This document shows, in pieces, positions 23,476 through 36,123 of a stretch of 64,000 nucleotides of DNA. A program made the translations under genes and the position numbers. The notes below the pieces were generated by a model. It was not told the origin of the DNA, did not search any database, and was given only the letters and a program-made list of their open reading frames with translations. Each line of letters opens with the position of its first letter. Positions within the stretch are counted from its first letter, which is position 1. Origin of the DNA: Timema cristinae (Eukaryota > Arthropoda > Insecta > Phasmatodea > Timematidae); contig JBCFYV010011172.1 of assembly GCA_039000515.1 (NCBI GenBank), forward strand, positions 77,811,102 through 77,875,101, in the 5' to 3' direction.

Positions 23476-26400
23476 TAGTTAAGGTTGTGTCCTTGCTAAA
23501 GCTATAATTCTAGTCAAAGGTATATCTTCAATTAAAGCTCTGCACATAGTTTAGGCTTAGTCACTACTTAAAGCTATTTACTATGTCTGATTTTCATTTG
23601 TAAACTAGAAGATCATGTTGTCACATTAGTGTAAATAAAAATATTACAAAATTGTGTTTATATTATTATTTCATTTTAATTAATGATGTGAGGAGAAAAT
23701 TATACAATAATTCATAATGAAAATATTATTGGGAAATTTTGAAACAAATTATTTAATAAAACATACAAAACCTGTATATTCAATGCCATATCTGAGTGGC
23801 TTTCAATCAATGCTTATAGTTGAAAGTGAGCTTCTTATGAAAATCAGAATTTAGTAGTTCTGTGAACAGTAGAATTTGCTTTTTCCATTATTATTTTTTA
23901 ATCATACTACCATCTTAACCTTTCTCCTTGGAAATTAAGTTGAAATATATCTCCTAATTTATCTTGTATTTGAAGTGGGTATTTTTCCTCGGTGATAAAG
24001 TTATAAAAATCCAACTAATACTATATTAAAAAATATATTATGTTGATAGAGTTGTTCACATGTTTTAAAACGTAACCATCCCAATATACATATACATTTT
24101 TAAAACGTCCTAGGTACTCAATCGATTGCTTAGAATTATAAATTCAAGTCATTTGATACGAGTTATTAAATGAAAGACACTTTTAACGACCACCATATTG
24201 AAACGGATAGCCAACTTCAAACAAACAAATGGGATTTTTGAGTGGCAGCCATCTTTAAATGGAGGATAATATAGAAAACCCTGCGCATGCATTGTTCTCT
24301 CTCCCTTGACTCAATTAATGTCCCTGAAAAATTTCGTTACATTTTGTGCATGATTTTGGCAGTTATCCGTAAAATCAAATGATTTTCTCGATCAATTATT
24401 TTATACGTTTTCCTATGTCTTTGGTTAAAGTTGTATTCAAAATTCATATATAGAGTATAGACGTGGATCGGTTTGAAAACTGCATCATATATATAATTTT
24501 TCCCACACACATATTTATTTTCAGAGCCATCGTTTCTCAGCCGGGGTGTACCAGTTGAGCCAAATGATTCGATTTCACACGATTAAAGCTGATAGCTTAC
24601 TTCGTGGCATCGCTAAGTATAGTTTAATTTGCTGATTCGCAAATCGCGGGGCGGATGTATGAGAATAAATTTGCATTTTGGATACGTCTATTTTCCATAC
24701 TTGACTTGGCTGTAATTCCTCTCCTTTGATAGATATTTATCTACGTAAAGAGAAACACGATATTGACCTTCTAAAGACTATGGTTGAAGAAAAACAACTA
24801 GCTCTGTGTATAAACCCTGGTTAGCAAGGGAAATATTTGGTCACTATTTTTTTTATATATATATTTGTACCTCACCAATGTTAAGCCAACTACGATGCTG
24901 ATTCCATGATTGATTATTATTAGTTGCAACAGAAAAATACCAACATAAAGGCTATTAAAAACTTAATCAAGGGAGTAAAGATTAGGAGTGGAGATTAGTG
25001 CAATAGTGTTAACACTATCACTTTGATTCAGTCAGTAGCCCAGTAAGGTTGGCGTCTGAAGTTCGATTCTTGGCATGGCCAACATTTTTTTATCATTGGC
25101 AAAATTCAAAGATTATGAATAAACGGACGAGGGAATTGTGGTGTCTATTCTGTAAATCTCGTGATAATACAATTATTTGATTCAAATTTGTACCTTGATA
25201 CGCCCGTTATCGACGATACCATATTTACTCTATACTCTATACTAGCAAGCAAGTTGTCTTGGATCGTCGTAGGATATCCTGTGTAGGCTCTTTATGTTGT
25301 AAACACTACACAGTGTAAAGTTATTGATTCTTTCTCGTGAAGCCTCACGTTGTCCAAGACAAATTGTAAGGTTTTTCTTTTACCTTACGCGGAGTCCTGG
25401 CTTGGAATCCCTACAATGTCGAATTCAAGTTGAAGGTGAGAAGCTCTTCTCGGGGAATTGTTGTCCACTCTCTCGTTGTGGAGTCTCTTGTTAGGACTCG
25501 GCGTGAAGATGAAAGGACCGGTATTAATACTATTTATATGTGAAGAATGTTAATTTGCACAACTTTGTTTTATTAACTTAAAAGCAGTTGATTTAGAATA
25601 AGTATGTTGTACACACGACGCGGCAGCTTAAGCTAGTAGCTCAACGCGTCGTGGGCCGTTTTGATTATAGATTGGAAGTCGAGTTGAAATTTGAGATTAG
25701 TTTATCGCGGACCGCTTCTCTTTAAGGTTGTGGAGAGAATGAAAAGAGGAGCCTTCTTTTAGAGTATATTCCCAGGTGTGTGAGAAGATTCCCTATCACA
25801 TGTGGATACGTTTAGTTTAATGTCCTGAAACTATTCACTAATTTGAAATATATTAAGGGTGGAAAATTTTGATTAAAATTATTATTAAATGAGTAACTAT
25901 TTCATTGCAACAGAATCTTAAAAATCGGCTTTTCACCTTTTCATGTAGAGAAATTATTACAATTGTGAAGATTGTTAACCTCGATATTATTATGAATCTT
26001 GAAGTTGTATGAGACCCTGAGCTTTCTGATACGGCTGATACGGTTTAATGTATTTATTTCAACTTCATATTTAGATGTTTTAAAGTAATGCCTTGAGGTT
26101 AATTTATAGTGTTAACTACTCTAGTTCTAAAACTAAGGGTAATATACTGAAGACTAATTTTGAAAACTTTAATTTTTCTGTAGTGGCTCAATTAATGTTG
26201 TTCAAAATGTATATCCGAATAGTTTGTCATATAAGTAACTAAATACTATGTTTGATTTTTTTTTAAATAAAACTAACTTGGGGGTAGACTACCGATAGCC
26301 TAGTTCTAAAAATGTTGTTCCAGTCTATAATAGACTATGTTAAAGCATGTAAGATTGTGTCGTACCATTTATTGTTTAACTCTTCCGAGAGGCGACCTTC

Positions 26401-26690
26401 GTAAACAGAACGTTTGAACAGTAATGAAACCGGAATCTTTTAAACGGGGTCGTAACCTTTTCTGAAGAAATGTACAAACAAACAAAAGGCTGTCTTTTTC
26501 TTTTTTTCCCCACTCCTTGGTTGTCAAACAAATCGAGCTGTTGCAAGGTGCGCCAGTACTTGTCTAGTCAGGTATTTATTTTAGTGTCGCGTTACTTATT
26601 CACACATAAAGTACATTACGTTTCTAGTTGTAAAGTACCTTTTTTCACTCGGTATTTTTTTTAGCAGGTTCTTAATGAGTCTGAGACTAG
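23476..26690. other. No gene seen; structured block 25.2-25.8 kb
   Basis: AT-rich sequence without credible open frames. 24990-25095 looks like a worn tRNA-like head (ttcagtcagtagcccagtaa, then gttcgattctt). 25200-25800 has a different texture, richer in GC and with a perfect hairpin at 25614-25653. It may be an LTR or other non-coding element, but I cannot classify it. Confidence 0.45.
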
Positions 26691-26694
26691 TGCA

Positions 26695-26830
26695 GGTGGG
26701 CACCTGGTTAAATGTCAAACTCATGTATTATGTTTTGCTGGTGATGGCAGGTTGCAGTTTGAGTCCCAGCTGGGTGTACTGTGGATAATTCTTACTAAAC
26801 TATACTTACTTCATTTATACCACACTGGAA
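26695..26830 (+). mobile_element. SINE family A fragment
   Basis: Degenerate head, B-box-like gcagtttgagtcccag, ctgggtgtactgtgg. It stops where a (TA)n tract begins. Confidence 0.6.
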
Positions 26831-26831
26831 A

Positions 26832-26835
<4 letters not shown>

Positions 26836-26869
<34 letters not shown>

Positions 26870-26945
26870 TTTAATATAGATATATTCATACACAAATATG
26901 TATATATATTGTGTATATATGATGCACATTGTACATATATGTTCG
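26836..26945. repeat. (TA)n microsatellite and TA-rich flank
   Basis: A pure (TA)n run to about 26870, then imperfect TATATA/TGTATA sequence. It directly follows a truncated SINE. Confidence 0.85.
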
Positions 26946-27109
26946 TATACATGCGTATAGCTGGAATGCGTATTGAGCCACGGTGGGGAGAAAATGAGTG
27001 TGGACTATATACTACATCTCATAGTACTTAGTGGTTCTAGCGAACTCTGAATAATTCATATCCTTTACCTAATAAAGGTATCCGACAGATAATCAAATTT
27101 GAGACACCC

Positions 27110-27345
27110 GGATGGGTGGGCATGTGGTCTAGTCATCAAGTTGATTTAGGATCTTTGTCAGGGACGAGGCTAGGTTTCTTATCCAAGCCGAGTGTACTGA
27201 GGGTATTTTTCCTTAAATGTTTTCCCCATTATCCCTGCACAAAAAGCAGGGTGTATTTACCTTAAACTCTCTCCTCCCCTTCTTATTCGTCTAGTGTAAA
27301 TATGTGAATAGCATGGGCGGATAGTAAGATGTGAAGCACAGCACG
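27110..27345 (+). mobile_element. SINE family A copy
   Basis: Head gggcatgtggtctagtcatc, body (gtactgagggtatttttcct), tail ending gggcggatagtaagatgtg. The B box is degraded. Confidence 0.75.
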
Positions 27346-27389
27346 TAAAGAATTAACTGTTTAATCTAGGGATAAGAACGAGCAAGAGA

Positions 27390-27535
27390 GTGTTTAAAGG
27401 AAGTGGCCCAGCAATACTATTGAGAAGGAATAGATAAACTACTAGCCAGAGTAGCCGGCCAAGATTCTAACTCCAGTCTCCCCACTACTGGTAATCTAGT
27501 ATATGGCAAACCAACGCTTTAGACCCGTCTATGAA
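27390..27535 (-). mobile_element. SINE family A fragment
   Basis: Reverse body and head (aaggaagtggcccagcaata, ccaagattctaactccag). The tail is missing. Confidence 0.55.
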
Positions 27536-27544
27536 ATAAATAGG

Positions 27545-27790
27545 TGTTTCACACTACGTCTTAATACCCACCCGGGTCATACACTTATGTAGGCCTATTA
27601 ATTACGATAATGGGCTAGTTAGTGGTATAGAAGGTTGAATTTAGAGGAAGTGCACCCGCATTTGAGTAAAGGAGAGAGAGAGGGAAACCATATATGAAAA
27701 TCCACCCTCAGTACACCCGACTGGGACCTAACCACGACATCCCCGCCATCGGCAGTCTAGTATGTGACACTGTGTCACGGACTAATATAA
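27545..27790 (-). mobile_element. SINE family A copy
   Basis: Reverse copy with tail (ttaatacccacccgggtcat), body (gaggaagtgcacccgcattt) and inverted head. It abuts the previous reverse fragment, so two insertions lie in a row. Confidence 0.75.
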
Positions 27791-27847
27791 TTTTAACATA
27801 AAATAAAGGTCACAATCTCAATTTTAGTTACCAAGGGCCATTTTTTT

Positions 27848-28223
27848 TAACAAAATTGAGGGAGTGTAAGGAACGAGAGAAAATAACAGTATTCTTGCAG
27901 TTTTTAGAGCAAAACAATTTTTGCCCAGAATTGAAAAAAATCTCCAGTCGAAATATAAGGTTTAATTTTCTTCACCTGGCGAAATAAACAGTTCTTAAAT
28001 ATCGAACAAGAGTGCCCTAGAATTTAATGACTTTTTATATTCATTTAAAAAGTCTCTCATCACATGCTTATATGTTCAACAAATATTCAAGAACTGTTTG
28101 GATAAATATGTGAAGAAAATTAAACTCGTTGTTTCATTGATTTATTTTGTCAAAAAAAAAGTTTTGTTATAAAAACTGCAAAAACACTAATCTTTTCTTG
28201 CTTCCCCTACACTCCCACCTTAA
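27848..28223. mobile_element. Palindromic MITE, copy 2 of 4
   Basis: The right end is cactcccaccttaa. The left end is worn (gagggagtgtaagg). Mirror blocks inside: aaataaacagttcttaaata against tattcaagaactgtttg, and gtttttagagcaaaaca against gttttgttataaaaactgc. Confidence 0.7.
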
Positions 28224-31181
28224 GGAAACATCTTTTATAGCTTTATTTATTACTTATCAAATAAATACACAAAAGAGAAAAAAAAGCAGATTTACGGTCA
28301 AATGGTTTTATGACGTATTAGATACCAAATGTTTTAGGTATTTTAGAACCACTGCTAACAGAATGTTGTACATCCTCCAGTAAAGCTACTGTTGGTCCAT
28401 ATATCGGTCGAACAATTTTCATGACCAGTTCCTTGGCGAATGTTGGTGTAGGCCAAGGTCACAATTACTCGGGTATGCCGCCGTCGTCCTGAAAATGAAG
28501 TGTTTCTAACGGTGCTTCCCAGTGAGGCCAATTTTCGGACGACTGATTTGGTTTAGTATTCTTTAGGAGGGAGACTTAATTGTGGCAATAAATCTTTTTA
28601 CTTCCATTTTTTTATTATTCGCTACTCTACGAGCAGTGTTTTTAGAGCGCCGCATAATTGAAAAAAAAAATATCTGAGCACTGCGGTATTTCTAATGGGA
28701 ATGGCAGTTTTAAAGTTTCAAAATCCCTAAACCAACACTTAATTATTCCAAAATTGTCTGTTATTTTTTTTAGATAAAGTAATTAATTTGAAAAAAGATA
28801 ACCATTTATTTATAGCTTAGAGCTGAGGCATTGCACCTTAAACGTCATTAAATTTGAGTCATACAACTTAAAATGTAAGGATAGTAATCTTATAAAGACA
28901 TGTGGACAAATTAAAATTTATAATATATATGTATTTATATTATATGTACATATACCATATATATATATATATATAATTTGTATAAATTTACACAATATTA
29001 GCTACATTTTAGCTGTTTTTAGTTTAATATACATTAAGAACCTTTGTTTATTCATATACAATCACGCATTGGGGAGAACGGGGACAAAGGCGTAAGTCTC
29101 GTCCTATCTGGTTTGGCAGTGACAGGAATGTTGAATCTCGAATACCAGCTGGGTGTCCCGAGGTGATTTTTCCTAAATGATTTCACCATTCTCTGCCACA
29201 CAAATGCACGTGTATTTTTTCTGAATTATACCTTACTCATCCCTACCCCATTAATGTTACGGATAGTCCGGATGAGATACAAAAATGAAAAGTCATTGAG
29301 AATAAATCAAATGATTACTTAGAGATGTTTTAAATAGTTTTAATTCCAGGTCGATGCGTCAGTGTTTTGACAGCCCTGAATTAGGTGGTTAAGTAGACCA
29401 TAGCTATTACTGGCATTCAAGAATGTGACTAAAACTTAATTGCTAGTAGTTATGTGAACAGTGGACCTAGCTTCCTCCATTCAAAAGAGGCTAAGCAGGC
29501 CTACATCATGTTAATTATTATAGTCAGGCTGCGGTTGTTAAAAAGTGGACAAAATTTGCCAACTCCATTTTTTCACTTAAATTGTTTATTGGCAGCACAG
29601 TGACTAGGATTTCACTTGTTTTCAATTTTAAATCTTGCTTTATTACCTACAGGTGTCGAAAAGGTGGCGAAAAATATTTATTGACCATAAAAATATACAG
29701 CTTACTACAGAACAAATATATATTAATAAAATAGGGACTAGTTTTACCAATTTAGATAGAGAATATTTGTTACTACGTAAGAATATTTTATGTTATGTAC
29801 TGTACAGAGTGAGAAAGTATATTTTAGTAGATCATAGTAAAACTAGCTTCCAATATTTTTTTTATCATAATATAAAGTCTAAAAAGGCTTTAGTTTAAAG
29901 CAAGTTTAGCATTTCAGCATCATGTAAGAATGAAACATTATAATGTTGACATAAATATCCACATTACACATATCGGTGGAGGTACGTCAGTTTCAAAACA
30001 TTTACATCTGATTGTTCTGCAAGGTTAGTCCGCATCTGTGCAGCCACACTTTTGCATCTCTAGCAGTGCTTGGGGGTCGGGGGAGGGGGGGCCTGGGAGG
30101 TTTATATATATATATATTATGGTCTCAGGCCTTTCTCAGTATGTTGTCCAGTAGTAGTTAGAGGATGAGTTAGACAACACCATGGCTTTAAAAACATTTT
30201 ACATACGAGGGCCATGTAGTAGGCACGGTGGATGTGTGGGATCAATGTACCTTTAGTTGGAGGTAACTGTCCTCCTTCCTTTCCAGTCTGGGTGAAGATA
30301 GTTCATCGTAAGTCATTAATTAAATCAGAACTGCAGCAAGCTCTACTATACAACACTACACATAAAGCGTTCCATCTGTATCATCAGGTTTTCTGTAAGA
30401 ACTACATGTATTATCTGGGCTACGAATGCTTCCAGCGTCTTGTTGTCTGCAGCCATGAAGGCTGAGGACTGTGGCTTTACTCCTTTAGTGGCTAAGGATC
30501 CCGTGTTACCTTTGCCTTTAGAGCGTACCAACCAATAATTCACAGGTCTGCAATGGAAAAATTGGTTTGGAACTAATTACTGAGTCTTATAAATTTTATG
30601 TGCTGATTTCAGTAAAAATAGTTTAAAAATTCCATCACCTATCATTTTGTGCAAACTCAAATTTTCGAGTGCAATATCCACCAATTGACTGTATTAAGCT
30701 TCTAAGAGAAAATTCGCATTATATTATTTTATACCATTTTATTTTTTCTTTCATTTGGTTATTGCGTATTATTATAATAAAGAGGGTTCAAAGGAAGGAG
30801 GTGGGGGATTATTTGGTGACAATAGATGGTAGAGACCTGAGATATCAAGGGAATTCCTTACAAATATTTGTTTACTTATTTGTAAGACAGTGAGGCAGAA
30901 TGGGGACTCATTTCCTTGTTGGTTTCCTCTCGAGAGAGTCAGACAGGGAGATAAAGTGTTGACTCACTTTCTTTTAGTTCCCCCTTTCCACATTATTTCA
31001 TTTCTTTGAATATCTGCTAAATTTTAATTTGATCTTTGATGTATAGGTTATGTCAAATCCAGTTTAAATTTTTTCAGAAGTTTACTCTTTTTCGTGGTGG
31101 TTAAGTTTTATTTGTGGCTTTAATCTGATTTCAAGTGTGCTTAACTATGCAAGGGGTTGTATTAATTCACCTGACATTTTT
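28224..31181. other. No recognised gene
   Basis: Mostly AT-rich. (TA)n tracts lie near 28921-28975 and 30100-30118. The longest frames (87 codons at 29635, 77 codons at 30232) match nothing I know. 30340-30545 on the minus strand has fairly protein-like composition, but no family and no splice sites I trust. Confidence 0.45.
29085..29280 (+). mobile_element. SINE family A copy
   Basis: Head and body (tacccaagctgggtg-like region near 29150, then ttcctaaatgatttcaccat and gcacgtgtattttttctga). The tail is short (ccccattaatgttacgga). Confidence 0.65.
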
Positions 31182-32279
31182 TGTTATATTTATGGAGACT
31201 TTGTGGTAAATAAACAGCAAAGAAACATTACAGATTGTTATAAAAATGTACCATGCGTATTTCTATGTTAAACTTGGTGACCAGGGTAAGTCGTGGGCCC
31301 CACATAAAGTGTGTTATATTTATGTAGAAGAACTCGGATGGTGGTCGTAAGGTAAGAAACATCTTTCCATTTTGAGGTTTCAATGATCTTTAGGAAAACC
31401 TGAATCACATTGATGACTGCTAAGACTAAATATTTGAAAGAAAAATTGATATTTTGTAAAAATAGAACTGGAAAGCTTACAAATAAGCTGCAAAAACAAT
31501 TCCTGAAAACAATAGGGACCTCAACTTCAAGTGTATTGTGGAAAACATGTTCATAAAATTCAAAGCCTTGGGTTGTTCGATGAGCTTGGAAGTGCAATCC
31601 CTGAATTCCCATTTGGACTAGTTTCCCGAAAATAGGTGCTGTGAGTGAAGAAGAGAGGGAAAGATTTCATCAAGACATCAAGGAGATGAAACGCAGATAC
31701 CAAGGGTATATGGAACATAAACATGATCAAGGCCGTAGTAGGGGGGGGGGGGGGGGTTCAAACCCCCTTCCGCGAAATTTTATGAACAAAATATATATGG
31801 CTTTATTTATGGCTTAAACATAATCAAAATTAATATACAAGTACAAATTAGGGGGCTGTGTTACCGTATAAAGCACTTTAGAGAGCTTATAAAGGTGTTT
31901 AATTTTCCGAATTTTTTCTAGCCTTTAGCAGTTATGGTGTTATGTTGTCATAAAAAATACTTCAGATAGCTTCTAGAGGTGTCTAAATATATAGATTCCT
32001 AGCCTACGGCAGTTAGGGGGCTATATTGTCATAAAAAACACTTCAGAAACATTCTAGAATTGTTTATCACTTATAATTTTTTCTAGGTTCCAGCAATTGG
32101 AGGATGTGCCCACCAACAATCCCCCCCCCCTCCCGAAATGACTGGTTGGCTACGACCTTGAAATGATGGCGGAATACTGTTGGATGCTACACAGAGAAGA
32201 GCCGAAAGCTGTATACAAGAAAATCAGTTTGAAAAGGAGCTTTAAGAGGAAAAGAAAAAGGCAGTATAAGAACTTGTAA
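31182..32279 (+). pseudogene. Decayed copy of an uncharacterised multicopy arthropod protein family
   Basis: Plus-strand pieces read in one direction. From 31182, CYIYGDFVVNKQQRNITD, then after a frameshift KLGDQGKSWAPHKVCYIYVE, then a worn stretch around NLNHIDDC. After a large internal deletion come ENMFIKFKALGCSMSLEV, NSHLD, AVSEEERERFHQDIKEMKRR and finally, from 32164, MMAEYCWMLHREEPKAVY to a TAA at 32277. I know this order (CYxCGDFV, SWAPHKVCYxC, HSHLDFFP, RFHQDI, YCWML) from unnamed proteins that are multicopy in many arthropods and probably transposon-related. I do not know an accepted name. Several stops and shifts, plus the MITE at 31728-32160, make it non-functional. An AATAAA lies 3' at about 32320. 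Confidence 0.65.
31728..32160. mobile_element. G-run MITE with CAAGGYCGTAG ends
   Basis: The left end is caaggccgtag, and the right end reads caaggtcgtag on the other strand. Near each end lies a G or C homopolymer (31741-31756; 32121-32132). Inside are about three diverged repeats of roughly 100 bp, each with ataaaaaayacttcaga and ttctag..t(t)cagcagtt. Flanks acatgat (31721-31727) and aaatgat (32161-32167) are a likely 7-bp target-site duplication. The element splits the coding remnant above. A second left end of the same family starts at 50005. Confidence 0.8.
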
Positions 32280-32649
32280 ATCCAAATAAGTATCGAGATG
32301 GTTTTCCACCAATAATTTTGTAAATAAAACTATTATTTCATTTTTCAAAAATATAGTTTTAACCAGTGTACGTATTAATAAGCGCATTTCCCATATTTAC
32401 ATATCCACTTTGTGGAAAAATCTTACGTGATAGAAAAAAATTGAGGCTATATTGGAAATCAGCACACAAAAAGCATAAGAATCACTTATTAAATTGCAGA
32501 CAATTTTGGATAACCCAAATTTTGCAGGCTGGTTAATGCATTCTTCACGTTTATTTCCAAGGCGGAGATAAAAGTCCCACTCACGCAACTTTTCATTACT
32601 CGTCCTCATAAGTACAGTATTTTTAGTAATAACATTGTAAAATACGATA

Positions 32650-34290
32650 AGCTAAAAAAAATATGTTTTGTTGCGACCACGATTCTTTAGCACCACATCC
32701 ACAATATTCAGGGGCATGAGTTGTTCCTCCTCTTCTAGTGAGTGTTGGCCATGGTACATATACGGCTTGGCGACAATGTCTGATAATGTGCAATTGGGCA
32801 CCATGCTGTTATTATATGCTACTAGAAACTTTTGAAAATGACCTTCAAAGAAAGCGATCACTTTCTCGCTAAAATATTTGCTCAACTCTTCTATAGTGAC
32901 ACTATGTGCAAAAAATATCCGGTATACTTTTAACCAAGGTGTCATTGTTTGCATTAAATTGAATTGATGCGTGTCCCTTAGCTCATTTTTTTCACGTTTC
33001 TTCTTTTAATGAATTTTACCACATATTGATCGAAGAGTAGGTGAAACTTATCATAAACATAAACTAGATATTTAAGGATATGTAGAAATGTGATGCAAAA
33101 TGCTTAGTTGTAGTCATTTCAGGGACCTTCTTTATCAACTTGAGTAGGAACATACCATCGATAATCATTACCTATATTTTACGGCTACATGTTTTATGCT
33201 GTTCCAAATTACTATCACTTGCCGTGTCCTGCAATGGTACGTCTTCCATTACAGTTACGAGGTGATGATTTTACTGAAGCATTATCATTGAACTATCAGG
33301 GTTTAAACTAGACGGAGGGGTTACGTTAAACTAATACTGACCAATAGTTGTTTGGAGGAATAATTCGGTTCCATCCCTATAAACAACAAACAAACACAAG
33401 AACAGATTTCGATCTTGCTTCAATGCAACTAATTGGCTTTTTCGCTTTGGTTTGAATTTTTATTCCAGTATCAGAAGCTACAGCATTACTCCTCTGAGAG
33501 TCCCAGAAAACAATTGCTGGATTTGTTGTCATTCTCTCTGTTTTAAATTTCTCAATTGTGTGGAAGACTATTTCACCTCTATTACCTACATTGCTAGAAA
33601 TAATCATGGATGGCATAAAAAATATAATTACATTGCATAGCTTGCCACGTAGAAATGGATTGCCCTCTCTTGTCTGAGCTTTGAATAGTTTTCTTGATCT
33701 ACTCAACATGACTTGTCCTTTATTCCCAACACACTCATGGTGCATCGTTTTGGGACGTCTGTTTTGGACACCTGCATTGTTTTTTAAGGTCTTTATAACT
33801 CCACTTAGCATGGGTGCTACAGTGAAATATTTGTCAAATGATCTTCATTTTCGGTATGACCAACCAAATCTCCCTTTATTTTAATTTTATTGTGCTTCTA
33901 ATCAATTCCATTATCTAGATATATTGCTGTAAAATAAGTTTTATTATTTTGGTAAAGTTAAGTTTCCTTCAGCAAGGAATCTCCAAGTCTCTAGATCCTA
34001 TTCTTTCAGTTAAATCATTTCGGAAATGTACATATATGTTCATCAACCATAATTTATCTAGTCATGGGCATAGAAATAAACACACATGTCTTCCATGGCA
34101 GTCAAATGTAAGTTACAATCACTTGACCAAGTTGCCGCTATGAATTTAAGTATCATTTGTATCTGCTTCATATAATTGAGAAGAAATTTTCGGATGCCAC
34201 CAATTTGACCAGTATTCTCAGAGATAATTCTCAAAATATCCTGTGCAGCTATAGCAAATCAGGCTTATTGAATTACATAGTTTATATCGG
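32650..34290 (-). pseudogene. Coding-like minus-strand region, not recognised
   Basis: Two frames stand out for length and protein-like composition. One of 144 codons (33377-33811) has PMLSGVIKTLKNNAG and NPAIVFWDSQRSNAVASDTG. One of 100 codons (32652-32954) has TMTPWLKVYRIFFAHSV and EEEEQLMPLNIVDVVLKN. They lie in the same direction, and the sequence between them also reads as short protein-like pieces with stops. I recognise no domain. The likeliest explanation is a decayed transposon or transposon-derived gene. Confidence 0.35.
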
Positions 34291-34604
34291 AATCGTTATC
34301 ATCGTGCGTTAATTTTAGGCAATCTTAGTCCTTATTATGTAAATAGTTTTCCTTTCTTCTTCTGATAAGGCAACCTTCAAAGATATTTCAAACAAGGCAA
34401 TTAGAGTAATGGTATTTGCTTTAATACTTCGGTAGGTATGCCAAACTTCAAGAATTTGTAATGTAATTGATTTGCCCCTAAATAATATGTGAACGCATTG
34501 ACAATAATATCGTCCTAATTTTATAAACGTATCTTATTTCATTTAAATTATAATCTATTACATGGCGCTTAAAGCACTTCTTCTTCTAAGAAGGTACACG
34601 CTAC

Positions 34605-35320
34605 TGTAAGTGACGTCAAAGTATACCAGCCAAGTCAGGTTGACAATTTAAGATTTTAAATAATAACTTCCTCTTCTCGAAGGTTCGAATAGAGATTTTA
34701 AAATGTAACTTGAGTCATTTTCCGGCTCTCAAAGCTTCTAGTGACACCGAGATGTTTTTGTCTTGTATTTTAATTTTTTTTTACACGACCTTCTCGAAGC
34801 TTCCATGAGCAATGGATATATACGAAAGATGGTGCAATTGAACCTCACTTGGCGTCGAGTACTGCTCACTACTCACTAGTCACTAGCACAGCTCCTGTCC
34901 GCGATCCCTACAATAGGCCGCGTATATATTTCGACGACATGATCTATTTTCTTGTGAAATAAACCGAGATTTATAAATAAAAAACATGTCAACATAAAAA
35001 GTGTGTATTAATTACACAATATTTAAATCACCAATAATTCTTTAATTGGCGCTCGATCACGGGGCTATAAATACCAATTAACTCACCACATCAAAATACC
35101 GGACCGCTTTAATTAGTGCTTGACCACGGGGAAATTATCAGCTAATTAGACGGTATAACTTCAATCGACGCCCAAAGCGACGAACCAGATCCAGAATTCT
35201 TCTATCGACGCGGAGAGAGAGACGTCCAAAACATCATAATTGGCGCCCAACGTAAGCAGTAATATTTCAATAACACTTTAATTGGCGCACGACGTAGGGA
35301 CCCGTAAAACAGAAACGCTT
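34605..35320 (+). mobile_element. LTR-like segment with repeated primer-binding-site-like motifs
   Basis: The segment from about 34610 to 35040 has an LTR-like make-up, with AATAAA at about 34960 and AT-rich ends. Directly after it come motifs resembling retroelement primer-binding sites: tggcgctcgatcacgggg (35047), tagtgcttgaccacgggg (35114), cgacgcccaaagcg (35167), tggcgcccaacgtaag (35241) and tggcgcacgacgtaggga (35283). No gag or pol frame follows, so this would be a solo or truncated remnant. The LTR boundaries are not fixed. Confidence 0.4.
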
Positions 35321-35339
35321 CAAATTTTCTAGACATTAG

Positions 35340-36110
35340 CAGACCTATATATTCCTGAGGCTTCCCAGTCAAAATCTATACCACTACCTATAATGTCCTT
35401 TCCCAGACTCTTCAAGGCAGCAATGACTTGAAGCAGTGAGTCTAGCCGAATGAAATACTCTTTCTTGAAGCTCGGTACATTCATAGCTCAATCATAAATA
35501 TCACCGTGGAGGGTTATGATTGTGTTTTTATCACCAACTGTTAGGTGATTGAGGCTTATTTTGCTTATGTTAATATTGTGAGGAAAGCTGGGCATTCCTA
35601 GACTCCTTGTATATAACGAAACAACTATTCCAGAATCGAGAACAGGTTCCGAGTTGGAAATGAGTGAATTGACAGCCGACCAAGACCGAGGTTGATTTTT
35701 ATTTGTTTTAGGCGAAACACCAAAAATTAATTGTAGACTCTACACTCGCAGTTTTTTTCCTCCATCAGGGTCTGGTTTTCATCTTGTTCATTATCGTTAT
35801 CCAAATTGTCATCCTACCCAACTGCAATGGTCATGGCATCATTTAGCAACTCTTATTCTGCCTCTCACAAATCATCATCGTTATTGAATACAGTGTCATT
35901 CTGCTCGCTGGTCGCAGTATAGTTATTACGTTATCACGTTACTTGCAAGGTCAATGCTGTACCACCGCAACTATCGTATGGATGCCCTTCTTTATGAAAG
36001 AGGGTAGGAATAAACCAAGTTGACTGGCTTCTGCTACCTTCACTATTGACATGGCCATTCCAGTAGTCATTTGCAGAACCTCGTTATATGTTACCCGAAG
36101 TCATGACGCA
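35340..36110 (-). pseudogene. Coding-like fragment with acidic stretch, not recognised
   Basis: On the minus strand 35880-35760 reads an Asp/Asn/Glu-rich stretch with stops, and 35740-35340 reads pieces such as GVSPKTNKNQPRSWSAVNSL and LDSLLQVIAALKSLGKDIIG. One TGA interrupts at about 35490. No catalytic motif is seen. It may belong with the fragments at 32.6-34.3 kb. Confidence 0.3.
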
Positions 36111-36123
36111 CATCAACCTTACC

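Noticed and set aside
29635..29898. 87-codon plus-strand frame
   Set aside because: Composition matches the local AT bias (Tyr, Ile, Lys, Asn). No family recognised.
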